Source of the DNA: Anaerohalosphaeraceae bacterium
GTDB taxonomy: Bacteria > Planctomycetota > Phycisphaerae > Sedimentisphaerales > Anaerohalosphaeraceae
Assembly: GCA_037479115.1 (NCBI GenBank)
Contig: JBBFLK010000004.1
Coordinates: 1 to 64,000, forward strand
Reading direction: 5' to 3'
DNA: 64,000 nucleotides
A program made the translations under genes and the position numbers. The stretch's first letter is position 1; the number at the start of each line of letters is the position of its first letter. The notes beneath the pieces are model-generated. The model worked only from the letters and a program-made list of their open reading frames with translations, searched no databases and had not been told where the DNA came from. Below, piece by piece: positions 17,477-25,837 of this stretch.

Positions 17477-17768
17477 ACTGCACCTCCGCACAGGATACAA
17501 CCTTATCACGAATGTAGCGGCTCAATTCCTCCGGCGTTCTCAGGTCTACCCGGCGTCCCCCGAAAATCTGGGATAATTCGTTTTCCATTTCGATCAGTTT
17601 GAAAAAGCCCGGTGTACAGCCCGGCAGAAATTCCACCAGAAGATCGATATCGCTGTCCGGTCCCAATTCACCCCGCAGGGCGGAGCCGAAGAGCGAAAGC
17701 CGCTGAATCCGGTGCGCCCGGCAAAATACCTCCAGACGCTCTTTTGGAACGTGCAGATTCGAAGCCAT
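17463..17768 (-). CDS. mntA: MntA-like minimal nucleotidyltransferase antitoxin
   Basis: 101 residues. The nucleotidyltransferase signature GS-x10-D-x-D is intact (Gly28-Ser29, Asp40, Asp42: FGSALRGELGPDSDIDLLVEF), followed by VDLRTPEELSRYI. Family knowledge: MntA AMPylates HepT and neutralises it. The two genes overlap and are transcribed together. All catalytic residues are visible, so the pair is probably functional. Confidence 0.92.
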   Translation of the reverse strand: MASNLHVPKERLEVFCRAHRIQRLSLFGSALRGELGPDSDIDLLVEFLPGCTPGFFKLIEMENELSQIFGGRRVDLRTPEELSRYIRDKVVSCAEVQYVSR

Positions 17769-17852
17769 AAAGAATACCGTTTACCTGTCTTTTTTCTTAT
17801 TGCCTTACAGGGCTGATTGTACTATTGCGCTGTCAAAGATACAAATCTGTTT

Positions 17853-19481
17853 TTACAGGCATCCGCTCTCCGGCACCGGCCAGAGCGGAATGTCATCCTT
17901 TTCGACAACGGTCCGGCCTGTTTTGCGGTCCAAACGCCGCTGATAGACGCCGCCGTCGTCGAGGCCGTTGCGGCCTTTGCTGTAGAGGCGAAAGCCCGCC
18001 TCGTTCGGCTGATAAACATAGGGGCCGCCGCTAAGCGGGTCTGTGAAAATCTCTTCAGAAGGGGCATAAGGCCGGCACGCATCCAAATCCGGCGGCCAGG
18101 CCTGATGCTGTTCTCTGACCTGACGGAGGGCCCTGCACAGCTCCACCGCCCGCCGCTGCGACTGGTGCCGCAGATAAGATTCAGTAATGTTCCAATAGAC
18201 ACCCTGAGGGCTTTCATGAAGCAGTTTCAGAATGAATCGAACGTTGAATTCGAATCGGGGTACTATGTCTTTCTCCGACAGAGCAATCCTGCGCTCCGGA
18301 CGAAGACCCCGCTCAATGATCGGGTCGAAAATTCTGTCGATTTCCTGAAAGAGCGGCTCGACACGGCCGGGGTAAAACAGCCGCATCAGCAGGAATTGAA
18401 ACCGTCCCTTGACCTGCTCAAGATAAGTCTGCGGCTGCCGGTTCTGCGGGACTGAATCGGGCACAGGAAGAATGGCGGTGCCGCTTCGTTTCAGGCGGGT
18501 CCGTCCCTGTTCGTTGACCTCATACAACGCGGCCCACATCTGTTTGGCCGTCAGTTTTTCAAACTCCATTACTGCAGACCACTGCCGGGGCCAGGAGATA
18601 TCCATTTTCTCCAGAATCTTCTGAATCCGCTCGTCCTGGCCCGGCTGGACGGTTCCTTCGATGAGGTGGCATTTGAGAATCGCGCAAATCGTCTCATCCA
18701 AATGAAGACTGGTTAGCAAGGACAAAAACATCGACTGCTGTCTGAGATGACTGGACAACTGAGCGGCTGTGTACAGCTTTTGCAGTGCCGATTCGGTGCG
18801 CCCCTCCGCCAGGTCCAGCGTACAGGAGCGAAGCAGGATTCCGGCGGCAGTTCTCAGATTGGACACACTATCCCAGTTTGACGTCTGAGCCCATTGCGGC
18901 TGCAGCCCAAACCAGCATCTCTCGTATTTCGCCGCGGCGTGCAGCTGTTCGATGACGGATTCATTCTCTTTCAGCCAGCCGGCCAATTCAGGAAAATCCT
19001 CTCGCCGCCACGGATGCCGGACGGCAGCGGATTTCGGGTCCAATCGGTTCAGCTGAGCCCGCATTGCTTCCCAGTCTTTTTGAGCCAGCAGATTTTTGTA
19101 CAGGACCGCCGCATTTTCGCCGTCCGGTATCTCCTGTGCCTGCCGCCAGGGGAGGATTTGGTCCTCGAGGGCATAGGGTTTCCATCGCGGGTCCGGTTGT
19201 GCCGGCAGGAAAACCCAAACCAGAACCAGCAGCACGACGCCCAAAAGACCGTATCGAACTTTTTTCGCATAAGGTTTCGGAAGCAGCGCCGGGAGCAGGA
19301 ATAGACAAAAGAGCCCCAGCGCCTTCCACGGCAGCCGGACATAAAGCCAGAGGAGAATCAGAAGGACGGACAAAATACGGGAAATCCACAACAAAATTCT
19401 TCGGTTCTTTTGTCTCGTTTGTGTTTCGTTTTTCTGCTCCGTGTTTTCCGGTTTACCGGAAGACATTTGCGTGCGGTTCAT
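17853..19481 (-). CDS. Membrane protein with large outer domain, paralogue A
   Basis: 542 residues, no recognised family. A basic, Gln/Lys-rich N-terminus precedes three hydrophobic segments (about 28-46, 50-66, 74-92). A long, mainly helical extracytoplasmic domain follows (motif IPDGENAAVLYKNLLAQKDW near 117). The last 90 residues resemble a GspG-type pseudopilin C-terminus: AWPPDLDACRPY, FTDPLSGGPYVYQ, GFRLYSKGRNGLDDGG. Its ATG overlaps the stop of paralogue B by four bases, so the two are translationally coupled. The pair lies divergent from an ECF sigma gene. Function unknown. Confidence 0.8.
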   Translation of the reverse strand: MNRTQMSSGKPENTEQKNETQTRQKNRRILLWISRILSVLLILLWLYVRLPWKALGLFCLFLLPALLPKPYAKKVRYGLLGVVLLVLVWVFLPAQPDPRWKPYALEDQILPWRQAQEIPDGENAAVLYKNLLAQKDWEAMRAQLNRLDPKSAAVRHPWRREDFPELAGWLKENESVIEQLHAAAKYERCWFGLQPQWAQTSNWDSVSNLRTAAGILLRSCTLDLAEGRTESALQKLYTAAQLSSHLRQQSMFLSLLTSLHLDETICAILKCHLIEGTVQPGQDERIQKILEKMDISWPRQWSAVMEFEKLTAKQMWAALYEVNEQGRTRLKRSGTAILPVPDSVPQNRQPQTYLEQVKGRFQFLLMRLFYPGRVEPLFQEIDRIFDPIIERGLRPERRIALSEKDIVPRFEFNVRFILKLLHESPQGVYWNITESYLRHQSQRRAVELCRALRQVREQHQAWPPDLDACRPYAPSEEIFTDPLSGGPYVYQPNEAGFRLYSKGRNGLDDGGVYQRRLDRKTGRTVVEKDDIPLWPVPESGCL

Positions 19482-21034
19482 TTTTCATCTCCTTCAGTTT
19501 CCTCTTCCCATCGGGGCGTCGGCCAGTACAGGCGGTCATCTTTGTCCTCCTTTAAATGATTGACGCCCTGGTCGTCTCGTTTGTTTACCCCAATACTATA
19601 CAGGCGAAAGCCGTTTTCCGTCGGCAGATAAACAAACGGCTTGCCGCTGATAGGGTCAAGCCAATCCCGCGAGGCGGACAGTTCCTCAAGATTCTGCGGC
19701 CAGCGGTCATTCCGGAGATAAAAACGCCTCAATTCCATCAGAAGGGCCGTCGCCTGCCGCAGGGCCTTTTGCTGACGGTTTCGGCTGTTGAGGGGATAAT
19801 AGAAACTCACCTGCCGTTTGGCATACCAATCGACCAGAGAGCGGCTGTTGAGTCCCCGTTTCCAAAGCGGCTGTGTATCCACCCACTCCAAATCCTTTCC
19901 CTCCACGGCCATTCGTGCATAGCGGTCGTAGCGTTCGTTAATCAGGTCGGCGGCCGCGTGCGGCGTGGCCGGCATGCTGAACCACATAATCAAAACCGAC
20001 AGCTTGGTGAATTGTTCCGTGGCAAACAGCCGATAGTGCGGATAGCCCAGCACCTCATGAAGCCCCAGCCCGATATCCCGGGATAGGCGGACCTGCCCTC
20101 GGGCATTCTGCTGGTAAAAGACCGCGGCGATATTGCGGGCCAGCAGTTTTTCCCGCTGAAGAATGCGAGGCCAGTTGTTCTCCCACATCGGGTCAGTCTG
20201 CCGAAGGGTTTCTTCGATTTCCCCCAGCATCGGCTCCGTGCATTCCTCCACAATCATCCGGGAAAGGACTCGCCCGGCTGCTTCCTCCAGATAATACCCG
20301 CTTACCTGGTCCAGAAGCGTTCCCTGCTGATAAAAATGGCGGGCTATGTGAACAATGGTGAGCTGTTTTTCGAGCGCCGGCTGGAGCCGGCCGCAGGCCA
20401 AATCGCGGTTGGCCGAGCGGAGCAGGATACTGCACCAGGCCTTCAAGACCTTGATGCGCAGCTGCTGCTTTTGATAACGAACGGGGTCGCCGGGCACCTC
20501 AAAACGACACAGGGGTTTGCGGGCGTTCTCCATCAGCTGCTGAAGAATCGGTTCACATTCGTCCATCCAGCGGCTTAAGGCGGGAAACTGCTCCGGTTTC
20601 CAGGGGCCGGCGTAGGAAAATTGGTCTTCAAATTCGGAATAAGGATAGGAAAAGACGGATTCGCGGGTCTTTTCCACGAGGGAGTTATAAAAGACGGCGG
20701 CATTATCCGGGATATTTTCTGTCTGTTCTATCTCGAATGGATAAGTGTTCCATTCTGCCGAATCACCGGAGGGGACTTGTATCCATATCCAGACGGATAT
20801 AGCGGCGACAGCCATCGCAGCCCAGCACCATTTTTGACTTTTTCGAGGGACAAATGCGGAAACAAACGGAATGAGTGCCAGTAAAAGCACAATTTTTATC
20901 GGAATATGGAGAGCAATCCCGATAGAACACAGAAGAGAACAAAGAAAAACGGCCGACCAGCGAACGATGGCCGACGTCAGACGCCAGCTTAAGACAAGCA
21001 CCCTCCAGAATTTTCGCCAGAACCGACCGTTCAT
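19478..21034 (-). CDS. Membrane protein with large outer domain, paralogue B
   Basis: 518 residues from the ATG at 21032-21034; four upstream in-frame codons are possible. It has the same layout as paralogue A: N-terminal membrane segments (about 20-48, 48-62, 70-85), the motif IPDNAAVFYNSLVEK, a helical outer domain and the pseudopilin-like end RWPQNLEELSASRDWLDPISGKPFVYLPTENGFRLYSIGVNKRDDQG. Sequence identity with A is low but collinear, so this is an old duplication. In planctomycetes such tails occur in proteins that accompany pseudopilins; a structural or sensing role is possible but unproved. Confidence 0.8.
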   Translation of the reverse strand: MNGRFWRKFWRVLVLSWRLTSAIVRWSAVFLCSLLCSIGIALHIPIKIVLLLALIPFVSAFVPRKSQKWCWAAMAVAAISVWIWIQVPSGDSAEWNTYPFEIEQTENIPDNAAVFYNSLVEKTRESVFSYPYSEFEDQFSYAGPWKPEQFPALSRWMDECEPILQQLMENARKPLCRFEVPGDPVRYQKQQLRIKVLKAWCSILLRSANRDLACGRLQPALEKQLTIVHIARHFYQQGTLLDQVSGYYLEEAAGRVLSRMIVEECTEPMLGEIEETLRQTDPMWENNWPRILQREKLLARNIAAVFYQQNARGQVRLSRDIGLGLHEVLGYPHYRLFATEQFTKLSVLIMWFSMPATPHAAADLINERYDRYARMAVEGKDLEWVDTQPLWKRGLNSRSLVDWYAKRQVSFYYPLNSRNRQQKALRQATALLMELRRFYLRNDRWPQNLEELSASRDWLDPISGKPFVYLPTENGFRLYSIGVNKRDDQGVNHLKEDKDDRLYWPTPRWEEETEGDEK

Positions 21035-21140
21035 ACAAACGGGCATCCTAACTTCCTGAACACATTTTCACAAGAAGACTTTCCTCTCGAGTAAAAACCA
21101 TCTATATCCCTTTTTTTCACAAATCCTTAGAACAGTTTTA

Positions 21141-21200
21141 GAAAAAAATCTTAATAAATTCTTATTTTTTTCTATCAATCAAGGGGGCTTCTTAGGCGCC
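21141..21200 (+). promoter_or_regulatory. Shared intergenic element, copy A
   Basis: Inverted arms GAAAAAAAT (21141-21149) and ATTTTTTTC (21164-21172) run into TATCAAT, then 17 bp, then CGCCTATATT. The same arrangement with the same 17-bp offset recurs at 27361-27430. It lies in the 416-bp divergent region 21035-21450, which otherwise holds only a promoter-like pair near the sigma gene. Confidence 0.5.
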
Positions 21201-21376
21201 TATATTAGGAAGACGGAGAATGCCCTTCCTTCTCTGGGCGAATGAATTGCCGGCATCTTTGAGATAGAAGCATATGGAGTCTGGATAGGGCTATTCCGGA
21301 TATGGAATTGCCGGATATCATTCAGAGGGTTCTTTGAAAAAAGAGAGGTGTATCGGAGAAAACGGAGAAAAAAGGG

Positions 21377-21406
21377 TTGCTATTTCCGGCGGACTTTTCG
21401 TAAAAT
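21377..21406 (+). promoter_or_regulatory. Promoter-like pair before ECF sigma gene
   Basis: TTGCTA (21377-21382), 18-bp spacer, TAAAAT (21401-21406), 45 bp before the GTG start at 21451. Confidence 0.45.
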
Positions 21407-21450
21407 GCTTTATTTTAAAGAGATAGAAGCAATAACACGGAGTTGACATT

Positions 21451-21999
21451 GTGGGGTCGGAAAAGAATACGCCGCCGGAACAGTGGGCCGAACTGCGGAA
21501 TCGGGCCGATCGTGTGTTTTTGGAACACGAGGACTTTATCCGTTCCGTGATTCGCTTTGCGATTCAAAACCCCTCCGATCGAGATGATTTTTACCAGGAG
21601 CTGTATTTGTCTTTTGTTCTGGACCCGCCGACCGAGGAGATTCACAAACCCCGAAGTTTCTTCTATCAGCTCGTACTTAAACGGGCCGGCGACTGGTATC
21701 GAAATCAGTCTCGAAGACGCAAAATTCTCCAGAAATTTTATCGCCAGGCCCAGATAGACCCCCAAGAAAAAGAAACCGAATCGCTCGTCTCTGAAAAGGA
21801 GGAGATTGCGGTTTTTTTCCAGCGGGTTCAGGAATCCTTACAGACCAACGAAGGCCGGGCCATTCTCTACCGCTACAAAGACCACTATTCGCTGAAGGAA
21901 ACGGCGTTAAAACTGGGCGTCAAGCCCGAGACCGCAGCCCGCTACATCTGCAGCGGTCTGAAAAAACTCAGAGAAATGTTTTATAAAAAAGAAGGATGA
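21451..21999 (+). CDS. ECF sigma factor
   Basis: 182 residues, GTG start with GGAG eight bases upstream. The region 2-like part (FLEHEDFIRSVIRFAIQNPSDRDDFYQELYLSFVLDPPTEEIHKPRSFFYQLVLKRAGDWYRN) and the region 4 helix-turn-helix (YKDHYSLKETALKLGVKPETAARYICSGLKKLREMF) are clear. It is divergent from typical ECFs in region 2. It ends 4 bp before a membrane protein with two zinc-finger-like motifs, giving a sigma/anti-sigma pair. The surrounding exported-protein genes are plausible targets. Confidence 0.88.
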   Translation: MGSEKNTPPEQWAELRNRADRVFLEHEDFIRSVIRFAIQNPSDRDDFYQELYLSFVLDPPTEEIHKPRSFFYQLVLKRAGDWYRNQSRRRKILQKFYRQAQIDPQEKETESLVSEKEEIAVFFQRVQESLQTNEGRAILYRYKDHYSLKETALKLGVKPETAARYICSGLKKLREMFYKKEG

Positions 22000-22003
22000 A
22001 CGT

Positions 22004-23293
22004 ATGAAGAAGGAGACCAAACAAATCTGTCGGCAGGCGGCGGCGTTCTATTACGACTATATAAACGAGCCGTCGGAAGTTCCGGCGTCCATTCGAGAGC
22101 ATCTCGAACAGTGCCGCAATTGTCGAGAGGAGTTCGGACGCCTGAAGGGGATTTTGGAACGCCCGGAGCCGGCCGCTCGGTCCGTTCGGGCGGAGATTCT
22201 GCGGAGCCAGGTGCCGCTGTATGAACAGTGGGTCGGCTGCCGCCAAGTCAGGCCGTTTCTGCCGCTCCTGGCCGCAGGGGAACTGGTTCCGTCGGTCCCC
22301 ACGCCGGCGGCGGCGCATCTGACCCGTTGCCCGCTGTGTCGGCAGGATTTGACCGCCCTGAAAGGTTTGACGCTGTCGGCGGAGCAGGCCCTGGCGGCTG
22401 CCCGCGTCCTGAGCGGGGACAAGGACGTTCGTGTATCGTTCGCCGGCGCTTGTGCCGAGCTTCTCCAGGCGATGGAGCATCGAGCGGATTCCGATGTTCT
22501 GACCAAACTGAGCCGCAATTCAGATGGGAGCTTTGAGGTTGCAGTCGCGCAGCGGGCGGCGGAGCCGAACAAGGCGGCTGCGGTCAGACGGCGGGCGCTC
22601 GGGTGGCTTCGTTACGCCGCGGCGGCGGTGTTGCTTATCTCGGTGTATCTGCTTTGGCTGGTTCGGCCGGTGCGCGGGCTGGATATCAGCGAAGTGTATA
22701 AACTGCTCGAACAGCCTGTCAACGCCGCGATTACATCCTATCCGCAGGACAATCAGAATCTGATCATCGCCTCCCGTGCTCTCGAAGAACAGCGGCCTTT
22801 TCAGGAAATCTGGATTTCCAAATCTTTGGAGGTTTACCTGTTTGTCGGGAGGGATTCTTCGGTCCTGTGGGACCTGAACCGCCATCACAAATACATCAAA
22901 ACAGCCGCCGGAATTGAAAGGATTCCCATCACACAGCCCGTCAAAAAATTCGAAATCCCCTGGGGGCTTCTTCCGTTCCGCTGTCCCTCGGAACTGCCGG
23001 ACAAGTACAAATGGAAAATGATTCGTCCGGAGGAACCGACTGTGCCGAATGTTCAGGTTTATGATTTGACCTGGACGGATTTCTCCGCCCTGGGCTATCC
23101 AATTGAACGGCGATGGCGCGGGTATCTGGACACCCGGACAAAACTCCCGGTTCGAATTGACTGGTGGGAGCGGCTGGAGCACCATCCGTTTCAAAAAGTC
23201 TCAACAACGCTGATTCGCTATCCGCAGGATGCAGAGGTGTTGAGCCGAATCGCCGCGGAAGGATTTGATTATCGCCCGGCCGTCCAAAAATAG
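22004..23293 (+). CDS. Membrane anti-sigma factor with two zinc-finger motifs
   Basis: 429 residues; AAGGA lies 7-8 bases before the ATG. Two H-x3-C-x2-C motifs are visible (His33-Cys37-Cys40 and His105-Cys109-Cys112), each like the zinc-binding anti-sigma (ZAS) motif, so the domain appears duplicated. A membrane helix spans about 201-220 (WLRYAAAAVLLISVYLLWLV). The 200-residue outer domain (ISEVYKLLEQPVNAAITSYPQ, YDLTWTDFSALGYPIERRWRGYLDTRTKLPVRIDWWERL) resembles outer-membrane lipoprotein-sorting-like folds. It should hold the sigma factor of the preceding gene. Its 3' end overlaps the convergent pseudopilin gene by 25 bp. Confidence 0.85.
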   Translation: MKKETKQICRQAAAFYYDYINEPSEVPASIREHLEQCRNCREEFGRLKGILERPEPAARSVRAEILRSQVPLYEQWVGCRQVRPFLPLLAAGELVPSVPTPAAAHLTRCPLCRQDLTALKGLTLSAEQALAAARVLSGDKDVRVSFAGACAELLQAMEHRADSDVLTKLSRNSDGSFEVAVAQRAAEPNKAAAVRRRALGWLRYAAAAVLLISVYLLWLVRPVRGLDISEVYKLLEQPVNAAITSYPQDNQNLIIASRALEEQRPFQEIWISKSLEVYLFVGRDSSVLWDLNRHHKYIKTAAGIERIPITQPVKKFEIPWGLLPFRCPSELPDKYKWKMIRPEEPTVPNVQVYDLTWTDFSALGYPIERRWRGYLDTRTKLPVRIDWWERLEHHPFQKVSTTLIRYPQDAEVLSRIAAEGFDYRPAVQK

Positions 23294-24066
23294 GAGGGTT
23301 TCAGATTCCCTTCCGAGTCCGCCTGAACGGCGAAGCGCTCGGTCTTTTCGGCGGCAACATGCCCGTCGGCATAAGCAACGGAGGACTTGGCACGCGGATG
23401 ACGTCCGTCGATTGCGTCCGTCTGCTGTTCCGGATGAATGGTGCGGATGCGGTTTATCTTCAGGCCCGGAAAATAAAACGAATCATGGCGGAGCGGATTG
23501 TAATCAAAAGGATTAGGCAGGCCGGAGGCGGCCTTCCAGCTGATTACGCCGTATCCGGAATCCGTATAAAGCATCTTTTCGGAAGGACGAAGAATCTGCT
23601 CCTTGGTCATCGAAAGTCCCTGAAACTCGCCGGAATCGGAAACGGAGGCCCACTTGGCAACCGCCAGATTGATTCCGTAATTGGACCACAGCAGATTATC
23701 GTGGAAAGGGCTGTTCATCGGCCTTCGGGCCGGACACCAGAGAATTCCTCCGGCGGAGCGGTCAACCCCCAAAAAATCAAACCACCACCACCCCGGCCGG
23801 TCATATGTCGGATGGCCTGCAAACCCGGATGCCGGAGCCGCCTGCGTGCAGGAAGAAAGACTGCAGAACCCCTGAGGGTACCGGCGGTAGGCGTGGACGT
23901 AGGTTTCCGTAATAACAGCCAGCTGTTTTAGATTTGCCGAGCACAGAAGCAGCTGCCCTGAACGACGGCTGGACTGCAGGGTCGGAAAAACCATTCCGAG
24001 CAGCAAAAGCAGCAGAGCCGCCGTCACGAGGACTTCTATCAGGGTCAAACCTCTCCTGTCTCTCAT
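23269..24066 (-). CDS. Pseudopilin-like protein (GLTLIEVLV N-terminus)
   Basis: 265 residues. The leader MRDRRG precedes LTLIEVLVTAALLLLLLGMVFP, a prepilin-type cleavage motif with Glu at +5. The outer domain has LLCSANLKQLAVITETYVHAYRRYPQG and ends SSVAYADGHVAAEKTE, again the ADGHV family signature. It is the last gene of a three-gene minus-strand run with the C39-like and dockerin proteins. No Shine-Dalgarno is visible, so translation may depend on coupling. Convergent overlap of 25 bp with the anti-sigma gene. Confidence 0.85.
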   Translation of the reverse strand: MRDRRGLTLIEVLVTAALLLLLLGMVFPTLQSSRRSGQLLLCSANLKQLAVITETYVHAYRRYPQGFCSLSSCTQAAPASGFAGHPTYDRPGWWWFDFLGVDRSAGGILWCPARRPMNSPFHDNLLWSNYGINLAVAKWASVSDSGEFQGLSMTKEQILRPSEKMLYTDSGYGVISWKAASGLPNPFDYNPLRHDSFYFPGLKINRIRTIHPEQQTDAIDGRHPRAKSSVAYADGHVAAEKTERFAVQADSEGNLKPSYFWTAGR

Positions 24067-24112
24067 AAATAGACAGGATACCCGCGCCCCCCCAAAAAAT
24101 CAAGAAAAACCG

Positions 24113-25837
24113 CTATAGGCAGGCCCGTATGTACGTTGTGTACCAATCCGAAACCTGGCAGAAACCGAACAGAGTCAGATGGTTGACACACGGCGCTACG
24201 TCCATTCCTTCCATCGGTCTGCCCTCGCAAAAGCCCCCGTTGACATCCTCTACACAGCCGTAGCGGGGATAATAAATATAGATTTTCCCGTAGCAGACAA
24301 ATCCGCCGATGGGCACCGGACAGGGAATCCAGTCATCCTCCTGAATCTTCTGGGTGCAGGAATAGGTCTCATACAATTCACCGTCTCCGCCGAGGATTTC
24401 ATACAGCCGCATCGGGTCAAGGGGACGCAGCTGAGTCGGCAGACGGGTCGGAGAATCGGCCACCAGCAGAGCTGTTCCATCTTTCCAGTCCCGGACAAAG
24501 TCGGCAATCGGCCATTTCCAGTAAATTTTCCGGCTGCTCAAATCAATTGTCCAGACTGACTGGCTGTCGATGCGGTCCACTATCAGGTAATGCTGCTGGT
24601 TCGGCAGATGAACAATGATTCCGCAGTCCGTCAGGCCCCGAAGGGTTTCCAGGTCGGTCTGCACAGCCAGACAATACAGGCCGGCCTGTTCGAGCGTCTG
24701 CTTGACCTCGTACAAACTGGTCATCGACTGTTCGGGAGCAGCAGAGGCCGCACGCGGCGATGTGTCCGGCAGCACGGAAGCGGCAAATCGGCGCTTGAGC
24801 ACCTGGACGGCGGCGGAGGCACAATCTGTCTGCCTCGATTCGGTCTTGTTCTGTGACAGTTTTTCGGACAGGAGTTCCGCAGCAGGCGACTGACGGCGGG
24901 TATAATACAGCAGCGACTCTTTGCCCGGACCGGGGTGCACTTCGACAAGCGTCCCGTCTTTGAAAGGGGCGGTCAGGGCCTCATTCGACGGAGCCGCCGC
25001 CTGGATTTCTGTAAAAGACCAGTCTTCATAAGAGAGCAGCTCCGGTTCCGTGCCTGTCTTGGCATACCGTTCGGTTCGAATCGCCCGGGGCACCCATCGT
25101 CCGCCGACCTGCACATAGTCTGAGTACGTCGTGCTGATCCGAGCGGCCTGATTTTCGACAGTCACAGACAAGACCGCATACTCTCTGGACGGGTCCAGCA
25201 GCATCACACACTCCAGAGGCGGCGTAATCTGCTGATGGACAAAAGACAGACGAAGAACGGTTTTGCCGTCCCTGCTTTCCTCCCGAACCGTCGGCTGGCG
25301 AGACTGCAGGGCGGAGAGGGCATAATCGCCGTATCCCCAGGGGATAATCTCTGCCGTCAGAGGGCCCCGCAGCGAAGCCATAGAGGCGTCCGGCTGTTCC
25401 GAGACAACCGCATAGTCCATCGCGGGATAATACCGGGTGTACCGCTGCCCGTCCCAAAGAAAAACGCGGTGGCGGTTCGCCGCTTTATCCGGCACGCGGA
25501 GAGGTTTTTGTCCCGGCTTCATCGGCTGCGGGACCGCCTGCTCATCGCCTTCAAGGATGATTTCCCAACGAAACCGCTGCCCATCGAAAACAACGCTTTC
25601 CTCCGACTGGGCCAGCCAGTCATCCGCCTGGCGATACTGAAGATGTTTGGCGCGGATGCATCCGGCCTCAATCCAGTACTGACGAGGCGAGCCCGTCAGC
25701 GTGCGAAGCAGGGTTTCCGTTTCCGCCGAGGTCCACACTCGTCCCGCTGCGGAAACCGCACACAAAAGCAGCAGCCCCGCCGTGAGCCGTTTTCCCCAAA
25801 TTTCTGCTCCTGTCATTGGATAGTTCGTGCGATTCAT
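24113..25837 (-). CDS. Exported two-domain protein with C39-peptidase-like C-terminus
   Basis: 574 residues. A signal anchor (about 16-32) is followed by a lipoprotein-sorting-like beta-barrel domain (about 40-280; VVFDGQRFRWEIILEGD, LDPSREYAVLSVTVENQAARISTTYSDYVQVGGRWVPRAI). The C-terminal region (about 335-460) resembles peptidase C39: DCASAAVQVLKRRF with Cys339, QQHYLIVDRI with His416, and VWTIDLSSRKIYW with Asp432. A linker with AASAAPEQS separates a possible insert. Family knowledge: C39 enzymes cleave double-glycine leaders or are inactive C39-like domains. Start overlaps the dockerin gene stop by four bases. Its role with the neighbouring pseudopilin is unknown. Confidence 0.75.
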   Translation of the reverse strand: MNRTNYPMTGAEIWGKRLTAGLLLLCAVSAAGRVWTSAETETLLRTLTGSPRQYWIEAGCIRAKHLQYRQADDWLAQSEESVVFDGQRFRWEIILEGDEQAVPQPMKPGQKPLRVPDKAANRHRVFLWDGQRYTRYYPAMDYAVVSEQPDASMASLRGPLTAEIIPWGYGDYALSALQSRQPTVREESRDGKTVLRLSFVHQQITPPLECVMLLDPSREYAVLSVTVENQAARISTTYSDYVQVGGRWVPRAIRTERYAKTGTEPELLSYEDWSFTEIQAAAPSNEALTAPFKDGTLVEVHPGPGKESLLYYTRRQSPAAELLSEKLSQNKTESRQTDCASAAVQVLKRRFAASVLPDTSPRAASAAPEQSMTSLYEVKQTLEQAGLYCLAVQTDLETLRGLTDCGIIVHLPNQQHYLIVDRIDSQSVWTIDLSSRKIYWKWPIADFVRDWKDGTALLVADSPTRLPTQLRPLDPMRLYEILGGDGELYETYSCTQKIQEDDWIPCPVPIGGFVCYGKIYIYYPRYGCVEDVNGGFCEGRPMEGMDVAPCVNHLTLFGFCQVSDWYTTYIRACL

